The translations under genes were made by a program, and so were the position numbers. A stretch of 64,000 bases of DNA from Acidobacteriaceae bacterium (GTDB lineage Bacteria; Acidobacteriota; Terriglobia; Terriglobales; Acidobacteriaceae). The notes beneath the pieces are model-generated. The model was not told where the DNA came from and made no database searches. It saw nothing but the letters and a program-made list of their open reading frames with translations. This document shows, piece by piece, positions 53,059-61,255 of this stretch. Within the stretch, counting starts at the first letter, position 1. Each line of letters begins with the position of its first letter. The stretch lies in assembly GCA_003139095.1 (NCBI GenBank), contig PLHW01000018.1:1-64000 (forward strand). The letters run 5' to 3'.

Positions 53059-53529
53059 TTACCAGTCCTTATACTTCGTGCCGTCCAAAGCTGTGCCCTG
53101 CGATTTGCTGTACACGTCAAACACGTTCTGCTCGCCCCACGAATCCGACGTCGGATCGTCCTGCATCGAACGCATTCCCCATTCGTCCTTTCCCGTCATC
53201 GGATCGATGGGAACCTTGCGCAGGAACTTCAACTTCTTGCCCGCAACATCCACGCCTTTCACCAGCGTGTCGAGATCGGGAGGATAATTATTGCTGTCCA
53301 CCTTGGTTTGGAACGATCCGCGGTCCGCCGCATCTTTGTAGCGGTCGATCGCGTCGCGCAGCGTCCACAGCGCCAGCCGAAGTTCCCGCTCGCGCTCCCG
53401 CTTGACGCTGATTTGCACAAGCGGCACAGCCATTCCCGTCAGGATGATCAGGATCGTTGTGGCGACAATCAACTCGATCAGCGTGAAGCCGCGCTCGCTC
53501 CGCCTCCGCGCCGGACGTCTTGCCTTCAT
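53059..53529 (-). CDS. type II secretion/type IV pilin-like pseudopilin (GspG type), first
   Basis: A 156-residue prepilin from MKARRPARRRSERG, cut before FTLIELIVATTILIILTGMA. The distal part has DAIDRYKDAADRGSF, PPDLDTLVKGV, LRKVPIDPMTGKDEWG, typical of GspG. A GTG at 53565 overlapping the secretin stop (GTGA) is an alternative start giving a 12-residue longer leader. Directly behind the secretin gene, so secretin and three pseudopilins are one operon. Confidence 0.87.
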   Translation of the reverse strand: MKARRPARRRSERGFTLIELIVATTILIILTGMAVPLVQISVKRERERELRLALWTLRDAIDRYKDAADRGSFQTKVDSNNYPPDLDTLVKGVDVAGKKLKFLRKVPIDPMTGKDEWGMRSMQDDPTSDSWGEQNVFDVYSKSQGTALDGTKYKDW

Positions 53530-53561
53530 GTCGATTGCCTGCCTCATCCCACCGCTCACGT

Positions 53562-55958
53562 TCACTGGATCGTAATCGCCGCTTGCGCGCCGTTCATCGC
53601 AATCGGCTGCATCGCCGGATCGCGTGCGCCTCCGCGCGTAATCGTCAGCGCCGACTGTCCCGGAGCTTTTGCCATGAACGTCACCGTAACAACCGCTCCC
53701 TGCCCGGAAACGCCACCAACTCCAGGCGGCCGCGACGCGGTGACTTGCAGCGTCCCAGTCGTCGGATCGTCACGATGCACCAGCGCGACCGCCTGTCCAT
53801 CCTGCGACAGGAATCCGCCGTTCGAGACGTTGATCACCTGCAACGCGTTCGGGTCGTAGCTCAGTTGCACGGGCACCGAATACACGTTCTTCCCGCCCGT
53901 CAGCAGCACGTTCACCGTGAACGTCGAGCCCTTCGCCTGATTCAACGTCGCAGGATCGAACACGAACGATCCTGTTGCAGCGCTAGACGCGGCCGGGAAA
54001 GCTGTTCCCGCATTCGCCGGCAAGCTGGCTCGCAGAACCGGGTTCGACTGCGCCGGATTCGGCGGCGTCATCGCGCCTTGCGGACCCTGCGGACTGGCCT
54101 GCGGCGCGGTCGGCGCAGCTTGCGGTGCTGGAGTTTGTGTACTCGGAGCCGGATTCGTCATCGCTGGATTCGCGCTCGGCGCTGGCTTGTTGCCGCCCAC
54201 CAGTCTTAACTGAATCGCGTTCGCTGTCCCGACATCGAGCAGGTCTGCGCCGCTCGGAATCTCGACTCCGCGGATGATGTGCGGAGTCAGCACAAATACG
54301 ATCTCGTCTTCCTGATGCTCAGTGTTGGTCTGCGAGAACAGGTACTTCAGAATCGGGATCTGCGCCAGTCCTGGAATTCCACTGAGCGCCTTCGTCTGCT
54401 GGCTCTCCATGATTCCGCCGATCAAGTTAACCTCCCCATCCTTCAAGCGGATCTCATGCTCGACCTTGCGCTGGCCGATAATCGGCTGGCTGATGCCACC
54501 AATCGTCGTATACGAGGTCACTGCGGACACGTCGAGCGACAGCTTCAACGATACTTCGCGGCCGGCATGTACGCGCGGCGTGATGTCAATGTTCACACCC
54601 ACGTCGAGATACTGAAACTGCGTGTTAACTAGAGGGTTGATGCCCACGCCGCCGATGCCCGGCTGAAACGATCCGGTCGCAACCGGCACGCGTTCGCCGA
54701 TCTTGAGTGTCGCCTTCTGCCCATCAAGCGCGCGAATCTGCGGGTTCTGCACGATCTTCGAAGTGCTGTCGCTCAAGAGCGCGGTCGCCGTTGCCGCCGG
54801 AATCGTGACCTGGAAATCGGTCGCGTTCAGATTGTTGAAGGTGTTGAGGTTGAGTCCGTTGGTCGTCGGGCTGGTCGTAGTCGTCACGCCGCCGGTCGTG
54901 CCCGTGGTTCCCGTGCTGCTCGTATTTACATTGGGCTGGAGTTGTACGGAGACATTGGTTGGCGGACTTATGCCCAGCGTCTTCATCTTGTCGCGGCTGA
55001 CTTCCATCACCGCCACGTCAATCAGCACCTCGGGCTTCGCCTTATCGAGATCGTCTACTAGTTTTTGCGCGAGCGCCACCTGGTCAGGCGTTCCGCGCAC
55101 CACGATCGCCTGCTGCGAGGGCAACTGCTGAATGCGGCTTACCTCCAGGATTGTGCGCATCGCGTTCACCACATCCTGCAATTCGGTCGGAAGCGAGAGA
55201 TTGGAAAGATAAAAAGTTTTAATGACGTTCTGTTCCAGCTCTTTCCGTTTTGCGGGATTGTCTTGCGCGATGAAGATGGTGTTGGGAGTGATGGGACGCC
55301 AGAATGTCTTGGTCTCGAAAGAAATAATCGACAGTGCCTCTTCGAGCGTGACGCCGTTCAACTCGATGCGCACTTGCTTCGGCGTGTAATCCGGATCGAA
55401 CAGCACGTTGATGCCAGCCAGTTTGCCAACCGTTTCATAGATCACGCTCGACTTCTCCGTCAACTTGAGCGTGATCGGAGCATTTGAAATCGGCGCCAGC
55501 TCGACCGGCCCCTGCGCCTCCGATAAGATCTTGTGCAACTCGCTCTGCTTCCGGCCCACAGCCGCCTGCGGTTGCGGGTTCTGCGCCTCCTGGATCATTT
55601 GCAGAGTGCGCCGCAACTCCTGCTGTGCGATAAAAGACGACGAGTCGATTTCCAGACTCTTCTCGAACTCAGCGCGCGCCTCCTCAAGTCTGCCCGCATC
55701 CCGCAGAATCTGCCCGCGATGCACGTGAGACGCGGCCGCCAAAAACCGGTTGCGCTCGTACGCCGTCTTGTAGCGCAGGTCTTTAGGGTGCAAGTCAAAG
55801 GCCTGCTTGAAGTACTCGTAGGCCTTCTCATAGTCCTCTCGCGCCTGGGCGTCGGCGCCCTTGGCATAGAAATCCTTGGCAGCATCGCGCGCAATTCCCG
55901 CCGTGCTAAGGCAAAGCACCAAAAGCATGAACAGAGCCGGACGCTTCAGCCGTTTCAT
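53562..55958 (-). CDS. secretin (GspD/PilQ family) with TPR and C-terminal cohesin domain
   Basis: A 798-residue outer-membrane secretin. After a signal peptide (LFMLLVLCLSTAGIA) come TPR-like helices (DFYAKGADAQAREDYEKAYE, about residues 25-130), an STN domain (PITLKLTEKSSVIYETVGKL), an NolW-type domain (LEQNVIKTFYLSNLSLPTELQDV), and the secretin channel (about 350-610) ending EIVFVLTPHIIRG. A Pro/Ala/Gln linker then leads to a cohesin-like beta domain (about 680-798: KGSTFTVNVLLTGGKNVYSVPVQLSYDP). The cohesin tail is absent from usual GspD. ATG 55958 has GAGGA 8 nt upstream. First gene of the pseudopilin operon; ATPase and platform genes are not here. Confidence 0.9.
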   Translation of the reverse strand: MKRLKRPALFMLLVLCLSTAGIARDAAKDFYAKGADAQAREDYEKAYEYFKQAFDLHPKDLRYKTAYERNRFLAAASHVHRGQILRDAGRLEEARAEFEKSLEIDSSSFIAQQELRRTLQMIQEAQNPQPQAAVGRKQSELHKILSEAQGPVELAPISNAPITLKLTEKSSVIYETVGKLAGINVLFDPDYTPKQVRIELNGVTLEEALSIISFETKTFWRPITPNTIFIAQDNPAKRKELEQNVIKTFYLSNLSLPTELQDVVNAMRTILEVSRIQQLPSQQAIVVRGTPDQVALAQKLVDDLDKAKPEVLIDVAVMEVSRDKMKTLGISPPTNVSVQLQPNVNTSSTGTTGTTGGVTTTTSPTTNGLNLNTFNNLNATDFQVTIPAATATALLSDSTSKIVQNPQIRALDGQKATLKIGERVPVATGSFQPGIGGVGINPLVNTQFQYLDVGVNIDITPRVHAGREVSLKLSLDVSAVTSYTTIGGISQPIIGQRKVEHEIRLKDGEVNLIGGIMESQQTKALSGIPGLAQIPILKYLFSQTNTEHQEDEIVFVLTPHIIRGVEIPSGADLLDVGTANAIQLRLVGGNKPAPSANPAMTNPAPSTQTPAPQAAPTAPQASPQGPQGAMTPPNPAQSNPVLRASLPANAGTAFPAASSAATGSFVFDPATLNQAKGSTFTVNVLLTGGKNVYSVPVQLSYDPNALQVINVSNGGFLSQDGQAVALVHRDDPTTGTLQVTASRPPGVGGVSGQGAVVTVTFMAKAPGQSALTITRGGARDPAMQPIAMNGAQAAITIQ

Positions 55959-56271
55959 TGAACTGTCCTCATAATGAATCTCTTCGGTTGGCTCACAGGG
56001 TAGCGCTCTCACCCAAAAACAGTCCAAAAGCACGGCGGGATGGGCAACCTGCCGGCTCTTTTATGCAAAAAACGGATCGGAAAATTGGATTATAGCATCG
56101 GCCCGACACTCTCCCGAAGTGATTGGCAGCCCTATGTTTACACTCATTAGTACCTGTACCGCAGGGTCCGCCTTTCGTTGTCACTTCCCTGTTCATTCCT
56201 CCGCGTCGTCGCCGACGAAATCTCGTGAGCCAACCCCGCGAACCGCACTTCGTGCTAACTTCTTGTTACCG
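55959..56271. promoter_or_regulatory. divergent regulatory region between secretin and smpB
   Basis: On the minus strand TATAAT (56089-56094) is a likely -10 for the secretin operon, though no good -35 is visible. The transcribed leader holds a hairpin (56029-56059: AGCCGGCAGG with CCCGCCGTGCT) followed by CTTTTGG, an attenuator-like arrangement. The smpB side (56100-56271) shows no distinct element. Confidence 0.45.
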
Positions 56272-56799
56272 ATGGCGAAGCAGACTACCCATCAAACGCA
56301 GGCGAATCGCGAGAAAAATCCCCGCCGGCAGCCCACTGCCTCCGGAGAGCGAGATGCCACCGTTAACAGGAACGCGGGGCACAACTATTTCTTGCTCGAT
56401 AAATTCGAGGTCGGAATCGTTCTCACCGGCACCGAGGTCAAATCCATCCGCTCCGGCAAGGCCAATCTCAAGGACGCCTATGGCTTGGTCAAGGACGGAG
56501 AGCTCTGGCTCCTGAACTGCCACATCAGCCCCTACGAGCACGGCAGTTACTCGAACCATGCCGCGCTTCGCACGCGAAAACTGCTCGCGCACGGCGAAGA
56601 AATCCGCAAACTGCTCGGCAAGACTCAGCAGCGCGGCCTGACGCTGATTCCCACGCGCATGTACTTCAAAGGCGGCAAAGTGAAAGTCGAACTCGCCATC
56701 GCCCGCGGCAAACAGCAGTGGGACAAGCGCGAAACCGAGCGCCGCCGCACCGCCGACAAAGAAGCCCGCGAAGCCATCGCCCGCAGCAGAAAAGCCTAG
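56272..56799 (+). CDS. smpB: SsrA-binding protein SmpB
   Basis: A 175-residue tmRNA-binding protein for trans-translation. The first ~28 residues are a basic, Gln/Arg-rich extension. Then comes the core: NRNAGHNYFLLDKFEVGIVLTGTEVKSIRSGKANLKDAY, LLNCHISPYEHGSY, RKLLAHGEEIRKL, RGLTLIPTRMYFKGGKVKVELAIARGK and the C-terminal basic tail KRETERRRTADKEAREAIA that inserts into the ribosome. The ATG at 56272 was taken by family length; the frame is open further upstream. ssrA itself was not found nearby. Confidence 0.93.
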   Translation: MAKQTTHQTQANREKNPRRQPTASGERDATVNRNAGHNYFLLDKFEVGIVLTGTEVKSIRSGKANLKDAYGLVKDGELWLLNCHISPYEHGSYSNHAALRTRKLLAHGEEIRKLLGKTQQRGLTLIPTRMYFKGGKVKVELAIARGKQQWDKRETERRRTADKEAREAIARSRKA

Positions 56800-56960
56800 C
56801 CCCACCCGCCGCGCTTCCTGCGCGCCGAGGCGAGCGCACTCCGGCCAAGCTGCGCTTGCGCGGAGATTTGCCGTCTCTCAGATGCCGGGTCTCTCAGATC
56901 CGAAAATGGAGAGCTTTCTTGTTGCTCGCGAGTCCTCGGAAAAGTTGACCCGGCGGCCTT

Positions 56961-57125
56961 GACCCCAAAATCTCCCAGACATCGCGCTACATGGTGAAGG
57001 CCAAAATGAACATTCGGAACTGCGGCATCACATCAGATTGGCGGTCGCTGCCCCGAATGCTCATTCCGCAACACCCGGCTGGAGCCCAGGTCTTCAAACC
57101 CACCGGAAAACTAACCCTACAGGAG
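56961..57125 (+). promoter_or_regulatory. duplicated leader element, copy A
   Basis: About 165 nt, roughly 85% identical to 58107-58273, ending in the ribosome site of a secreted-protein gene. The most conserved part, GAATGCTCATTCCGCAAC through CCACCGGAAAACTAAC (57057-57115), can fold with CCGG/CCGG closing two small hairpins (CTGG-AGC-CCAG and GGT-CTTCAA-ACC). No terminator or antiterminator is apparent. The region 56800-56960 before it shows nothing recognisable. Confidence 0.55.
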
Positions 57126-57131
57126 GATGTC

Positions 57132-57950
57132 ATGAAACGGCTCAACGGTTTGTTGCAGGTAACGAAAGGGAAAAAGGGTATTCGACTGGTCAGTTTGCTC
57201 AAACTTTGTTGCGTCGTGTGTCTGTGCGCTATCACGCTCGCGCTCTTTCCACCGGCGCTGGATGCGCAGAACGAAGACGTAGGCCATAACCATTCGCATA
57301 GCAAGCCACAAGCCACGCTAAAACTCACCGGCCAGCAGCTCAACACTCTCGTATCGCAAGAGGCGACCCAGAACTTGGTCACGCTGATTGCATTGGATTT
57401 GGGAACACCGGTGTCTGGGACATGGAGCGGCACCGTCACAAGTAACAGTTGGGACTTGACGTTTGTGGGATACGTTAACGGTCAAGCCACCCAACTTACA
57501 GAGAGCGGTACTCTCTCGGGGAAGAAGGGAAATGTCGCCAGTTGGACCGATTCGGGCGCCGTCGGCGGCACTCCCGTCAGCGGCTCGGGGACAGCGACGC
57601 TCACCAGCAATTGGTGGGCATGGACCCAGGACGTGCAAGGAGTAAATGCTATAGTGACCCCGCAGGAAATGATCTGCTACACAGACGGTCCTAGGTCTCT
57701 GGAATGTCTGCTTGCCGAAATGTTGAGCGATTTTCAACTTACAGGGCCGAATACGAACTATGCCGTCGCACCCCAACTCGACCTGCAAACTGGGTTCGTT
57801 TTCAGTTCCGGCTACGTTGAAAGCACCGGGACCACGTCGATCCAGGAAGGCTCCATCGATTACAGCACCGGCAGCATTTCCTATGCCGCCTATAGCCTTT
57901 CGGCCCAAGGGGCACTGAAGATCGCAGCCAGTCGGCAAAGCCATAGGTGA
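57132..57950 (+). CDS. secreted hypothetical protein behind duplicated leader A
   Basis: A 272-residue exported protein. A signal peptide (LVSLLKLCCVVCLCAITLALFPPALDA) is preceded by a basic stretch. The mature part is rich in Thr, Ser, Gly and beta-strand-like patterns: GTWSGTVTSNSWDLTFVGYVNG, SGSGTATLTSNWWAWT and YSTGSISYAAYSLS. I do not recognise a family. Start at 57132 with AGGAGG 5 nt upstream. It ends before a strong terminator. Confidence 0.65.
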   Translation: MKRLNGLLQVTKGKKGIRLVSLLKLCCVVCLCAITLALFPPALDAQNEDVGHNHSHSKPQATLKLTGQQLNTLVSQEATQNLVTLIALDLGTPVSGTWSGTVTSNSWDLTFVGYVNGQATQLTESGTLSGKKGNVASWTDSGAVGGTPVSGSGTATLTSNWWAWTQDVQGVNAIVTPQEMICYTDGPRSLECLLAEMLSDFQLTGPNTNYAVAPQLDLQTGFVFSSGYVESTGTTSIQEGSIDYSTGSISYAAYSLSAQGALKIAASRQSHR

Positions 57951-57989
57951 CATTGCCCACCCCTTGCAATCACTTTGAATTTTGATCGG

Positions 57990-58021
57990 CCCGCCCGAGC
58001 TAAGGCTTGGGCGGGTTTTTT
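57990..58021 (+). terminator. rho-independent terminator
   Basis: The stem CCCGCCCGAGC/GCTTGGGCGGG with loop TAA is followed by TTTTTT, 40 nt after the stop of the secreted protein gene. Confidence 0.92.
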
Positions 58022-58106
58022 CGCCGGCGCGACCGAGCTTTCTCCTTGAGTTTTGGGGCCTCGGCCCAACGCACACTTTTCTCGCCGAACAACTACCGTT
58101 TCGGCA

Positions 58107-58273
58107 TGACCCCGAAATCTCCGGAACATCGCGTTTTACCAGTGAAGGCCAAAATGACCATTTGGAACTGCGGCATCGCGCCAGATTAGCGGCTGCTGCC
58201 CCGAATGCTCATTCCGCAACGCCCGGCTGGAGCCCAGGTCTTCAAACCCACCGGAAAACTAACTCTACAGGAG
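58107..58273 (+). promoter_or_regulatory. duplicated leader element, copy B
   Basis: Second copy of the element at 56961. The 3' 60 nt are almost identical between copies, while the 5' part is looser. It ends in AGGAG before the next secreted-protein gene. The two genes behind the copies are not similar, so the leader was kept independently of the coding sequence. Confidence 0.55.
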
Positions 58274-58279
58274 CCTCCC

Positions 58280-59410
58280 ATGAAACCGGACAACGCAATT
58301 GCAGTTCAACCCACAAGCACATTCGCTCGCGAGGATCGTGCGATGAAGCAGAGACTCGCTAAACTGAAACTGGCTATCTCCGTCGCGATGGTCTTCACCA
58401 TGGCGCTGTCGGCAACCGCACAGCGCAGAGGAAAAGACGAGGTTGTCGTCAGTTCCAACTACCAGAACCCGGAGCAACTCGCCCTCAAGGCTTGGTATCC
58501 GGCAAATCAATCGGCCATCGTGACCTTACACGCCGGCGCCAGCAACCAGGTGTTCCTTGGCTCCTTGAGCCAACCGGGCACCATTGTGTTCGACGGGTCT
58601 AACGTGTGGGTGGAACACGTCGCCAGCGGCGGCAATTTCGTGGATAAGTTGCGCGCCAGCGATAACCAGTATCTCGGCAGCTACTACGTGGGTGGCAGTA
58701 CCGCGCCCTCGGGCTTTGACGGAGTCAACATCATTGCCCCGGACCACGGCAATACCGGCAAGGTGTACTTTGTCAGGGCAGCGGATGGAAACGTAGCCTC
58801 TTGCAGTACCGGGGTAGCGACTTTGGATTCCGTGGCGTTCGACGGACAATACGTGTGGGTGAGCAGCAATGCGGGCAACGTTGTTAAGCTCAGTTTCAAC
58901 AACGCAACCCGTGCCTGCAATACCGTGTGCACATCCGCAAACCAGGGATCGCGGCTCTACGACCTCGTCTCGGACGGAAACGGCTACACCTGGGCGACGG
59001 CCATCGACACCAATCAGGTCATTGAGTTCAACGGTTCTTGCGGTGTGAATTCGACCGTTAGCGCTCCTGGCCCGGTTGGCATCGTCTTCGACGGCACCTA
59101 CCTTTGGACGGCGAACGATACCGGCTCCAGCATTAGCCAAATCTCCGACAACGGCGCCGGCGGCGGTAGCCTTGTAAGCACTACCAACTTAAATTACTCG
59201 CCCTGGTTGATTGCCTACGATGGCGCCAACATCTGGACCACCGGTCCCACGCCTGGCATGGTCAGCAAAATGTCAGCGAGCAACCCCACCCCGACGTTGA
59301 CGTATTATCAGGCGTGCAATTCAGCATCGTCGTTCCCTCTGTCTCTGGCTTTCGACGGCGCCAACATGTGGGTCGGATGCGAGGGGGTTAACCAACTAGG
59401 AAAGATGTAG
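58280..59410 (+). CDS. secreted beta-propeller-like protein behind duplicated leader B
   Basis: A 376-residue exported protein. Signal peptide LAKLKLAISVAMVFTMALSATAQ follows a 25-residue hydrophilic start; MKQRLAKLK at 58343 is an alternative start. The mature part repeats a four-strand pattern with FDGSNVWVEHVAS, FDGQYVWVSSNAGNV, FDGTYLWTANDTGSS, YDGANIWTTGP and FDGANMWVGCEGVN, about every 45-55 residues. That is the signature of a YncE/NHL-type beta-propeller with (F/Y)DG-x-x-(V/I/L)W blades. Such proteins bind other molecules outside the cell; no ligand is evident. Confidence 0.75.
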   Translation: MKPDNAIAVQPTSTFAREDRAMKQRLAKLKLAISVAMVFTMALSATAQRRGKDEVVVSSNYQNPEQLALKAWYPANQSAIVTLHAGASNQVFLGSLSQPGTIVFDGSNVWVEHVASGGNFVDKLRASDNQYLGSYYVGGSTAPSGFDGVNIIAPDHGNTGKVYFVRAADGNVASCSTGVATLDSVAFDGQYVWVSSNAGNVVKLSFNNATRACNTVCTSANQGSRLYDLVSDGNGYTWATAIDTNQVIEFNGSCGVNSTVSAPGPVGIVFDGTYLWTANDTGSSISQISDNGAGGGSLVSTTNLNYSPWLIAYDGANIWTTGPTPGMVSKMSASNPTPTLTYYQACNSASSFPLSLAFDGANMWVGCEGVNQLGKM

Positions 59411-59483
59411 CAACTGAATCTGGCTACCTTCTTGTTTCGGAATGTCCGCTACACGGCGCCCAACCAAGCGCTCGCCAACCGCA

Positions 59484-59537
59484 GGGCCCCATCCTCGCGC
59501 CTCTCCATCGCGAAGATGGGGCTCCGCCGTTCTTTTT
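59484..59537 (+). terminator. rho-independent terminator of the propeller gene
   Basis: The stem GGCCCCATCCTCGCG / CGCGAAGATGGGGCT (15 pairs with G-U allowed) is followed by CCGCCGTTCTTTTT, 73 nt after the stop. Confidence 0.75.
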
Positions 59538-59621
59538 CTGGAGGACATTTGCACCTGACGACGTTTGCCCCTGAGTTGCGCGTTTCCCCTCCCGCCGTGG
59601 ATACTGAAGACACTCCAAACT

Positions 59622-61178
59622 ATGAATACGAATCTTTCTTCCCTCGCTCCCGCCGCGATTGAAACCGATTGCCTGGTCGTCGTCGTCCTGGACCAGACTG
59701 AGAAGGCCCAAACGGAAAAAGGCCCAGCCGAGAAAGCACCAGCCGGAAAAGATCAAGCCGCCAAAGACAAGCCGGCCCCGGCAGTCGCCGTCTCTGACGC
59801 CGCCATTGCGGTCGCCGCCAAAGACCTGCTCGCCTCCGGCGAAGTTACCGGCAAGATTTTTGAGACGACTCTCATTCACCACCCAGCCGGTCTGAAGGCC
59901 AAACGCCTGCTCCTTCTCGGCGGCGGAAGTTCTAAGACCTTCTCGGCGTCCGAACTGCGCAAGCTTGCCGGTGCCGCCGTCCGCACCCTGAAAACCAAAA
60001 GCATCCGCAGCTTTGCCTTCGTCGCACCGGAAACCGCCATCCCCGCGCAGGATGCAGTTCGCGCCATCGTCGAAGGCGCAATCATCGGCGGCTTTGAACC
60101 CGGCGTTTACAAGAGCGATCCCAAAGGCAAAGATCAGAAAATTGATTCGGTAACCGTCGTCGTCCAGGGCGACGCGAAGCCCCTGCAAAACGCGCTCGAA
60201 CTCGGCCGCATCGTGGGCGAGTCGCAGAACTTTGCCCGCGAACTGGTGAATGAACCTTCCAACCGCATGACGCCGACGATGCTCTCGGAGCACGCTCGGC
60301 AAATGGCCTCCGAAGTCGGTCTCGGATTCGATTCCTATGGCGCCGACAAAATCAAAGAACTCAAGATGGGTGCGTTCTGGGGAGTCGCTCAAGGCTCCGA
60401 CGAGCCGCCCGCGTTGATCGTGCTGCGTTACGATCCAGCCGACGCGCCCGCCAATGTTCACCTCGGCTTGGTCGGCAAAGGCATCACCTTTGACACCGGC
60501 GGCATCTCGATCAAGCCCGCCGACGGCATGGAGAAGATGAAGTACGACATGGCCGGAGGCGCCACTATGATCGGTGCCATGCGCGCCATCGCGTTGCTCA
60601 AGCCAAAGGTCAAGGTCACCGCCATTATCTGTGCCACGGAAAATATGCCCTCCGGCAAAGCACAGAAGCCCGGCGACGTGCAAATCGCCATGTCCGGCAA
60701 ATCCATCGAAATCATCAACACCGATGCTGAAGGCCGTCTCGTGCTCGCCGACGGTCTGTGCTACGCGCGCCAACTTGGCTGCACGCATCTGGTCGACGCC
60801 GCAACCCTCACCGGAGCGGTCGTGGTCGCGCTCGGCTACGTCAACGCCGGAATCTTTGCCAGCGACGATCAGATGTACGACCGTTTTGCCAAAGCCCTCA
60901 AGCAGGCCGGCGAAAAAATGTGGCGTCTGCCCCTCGATGACGAATACAAAGAGCTCATCAAGTCCAACATCGCCGACATGGCCAACGCTGGCGCGCGCTA
61001 CGGCGGCGCAATTTTCGCCGCCATGTTCCTGAAGGAATTTGCCGAAGACACGCCTTGGATCCACCTCGACATAGCCGGCACAGCCTGGATGGAAGAACAA
61101 AAGCCCTGGATTGCCAAAGGGCCATCTGGAATTGCGCTACGCAGTCTGGTGGAGTTTGTGAAAAGCTGGAGCGTGTAA
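59622..61178 (+). CDS. pepA: cytosol (leucyl) aminopeptidase PepA
   Basis: A 518-residue M17 metalloaminopeptidase, hexameric in the family. The N-terminal macro-like domain (1-180) includes a low-complexity Lys/Ala/Pro/Gln insertion (about residues 27-52) not seen in most homologues. The catalytic domain shows GLVGKGITFDTGGISIKPADGMEKMKYDM (metal Asp and Lys ligands), the active-site signature NTDAEGRLVLADGL (about 366-379), VDAATLTGAVVVALG and a final HLDIAGTAWM. The ATG at 59622 is the likely start; no clear ribosome site. Confidence 0.93.
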   Translation: MNTNLSSLAPAAIETDCLVVVVLDQTEKAQTEKGPAEKAPAGKDQAAKDKPAPAVAVSDAAIAVAAKDLLASGEVTGKIFETTLIHHPAGLKAKRLLLLGGGSSKTFSASELRKLAGAAVRTLKTKSIRSFAFVAPETAIPAQDAVRAIVEGAIIGGFEPGVYKSDPKGKDQKIDSVTVVVQGDAKPLQNALELGRIVGESQNFARELVNEPSNRMTPTMLSEHARQMASEVGLGFDSYGADKIKELKMGAFWGVAQGSDEPPALIVLRYDPADAPANVHLGLVGKGITFDTGGISIKPADGMEKMKYDMAGGATMIGAMRAIALLKPKVKVTAIICATENMPSGKAQKPGDVQIAMSGKSIEIINTDAEGRLVLADGLCYARQLGCTHLVDAATLTGAVVVALGYVNAGIFASDDQMYDRFAKALKQAGEKMWRLPLDDEYKELIKSNIADMANAGARYGGAIFAAMFLKEFAEDTPWIHLDIAGTAWMEEQKPWIAKGPSGIALRSLVEFVKSWSV

Positions 61179-61255
61179 GCCTGGCACTTCGCGGTAGAGA
61201 CGCGGCTTGCGCCCCGCGCGCCAACCAAGGTGGGAGGAACTAGCTGCTCCAACTT

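Noticed and set aside
56961-57125. c-di-GMP riboswitch in the duplicated leader
   Set aside because: The GEMM core (GCAAACC, GGGACGCAAAGCC, GGUAG) is not present; only a generic small multi-stem fold is possible.
56800-57131. tmRNA (ssrA) gene next to smpB
   Set aside because: No tRNA-Ala-like acceptor/T-arm or tag-peptide frame could be found in the gap.
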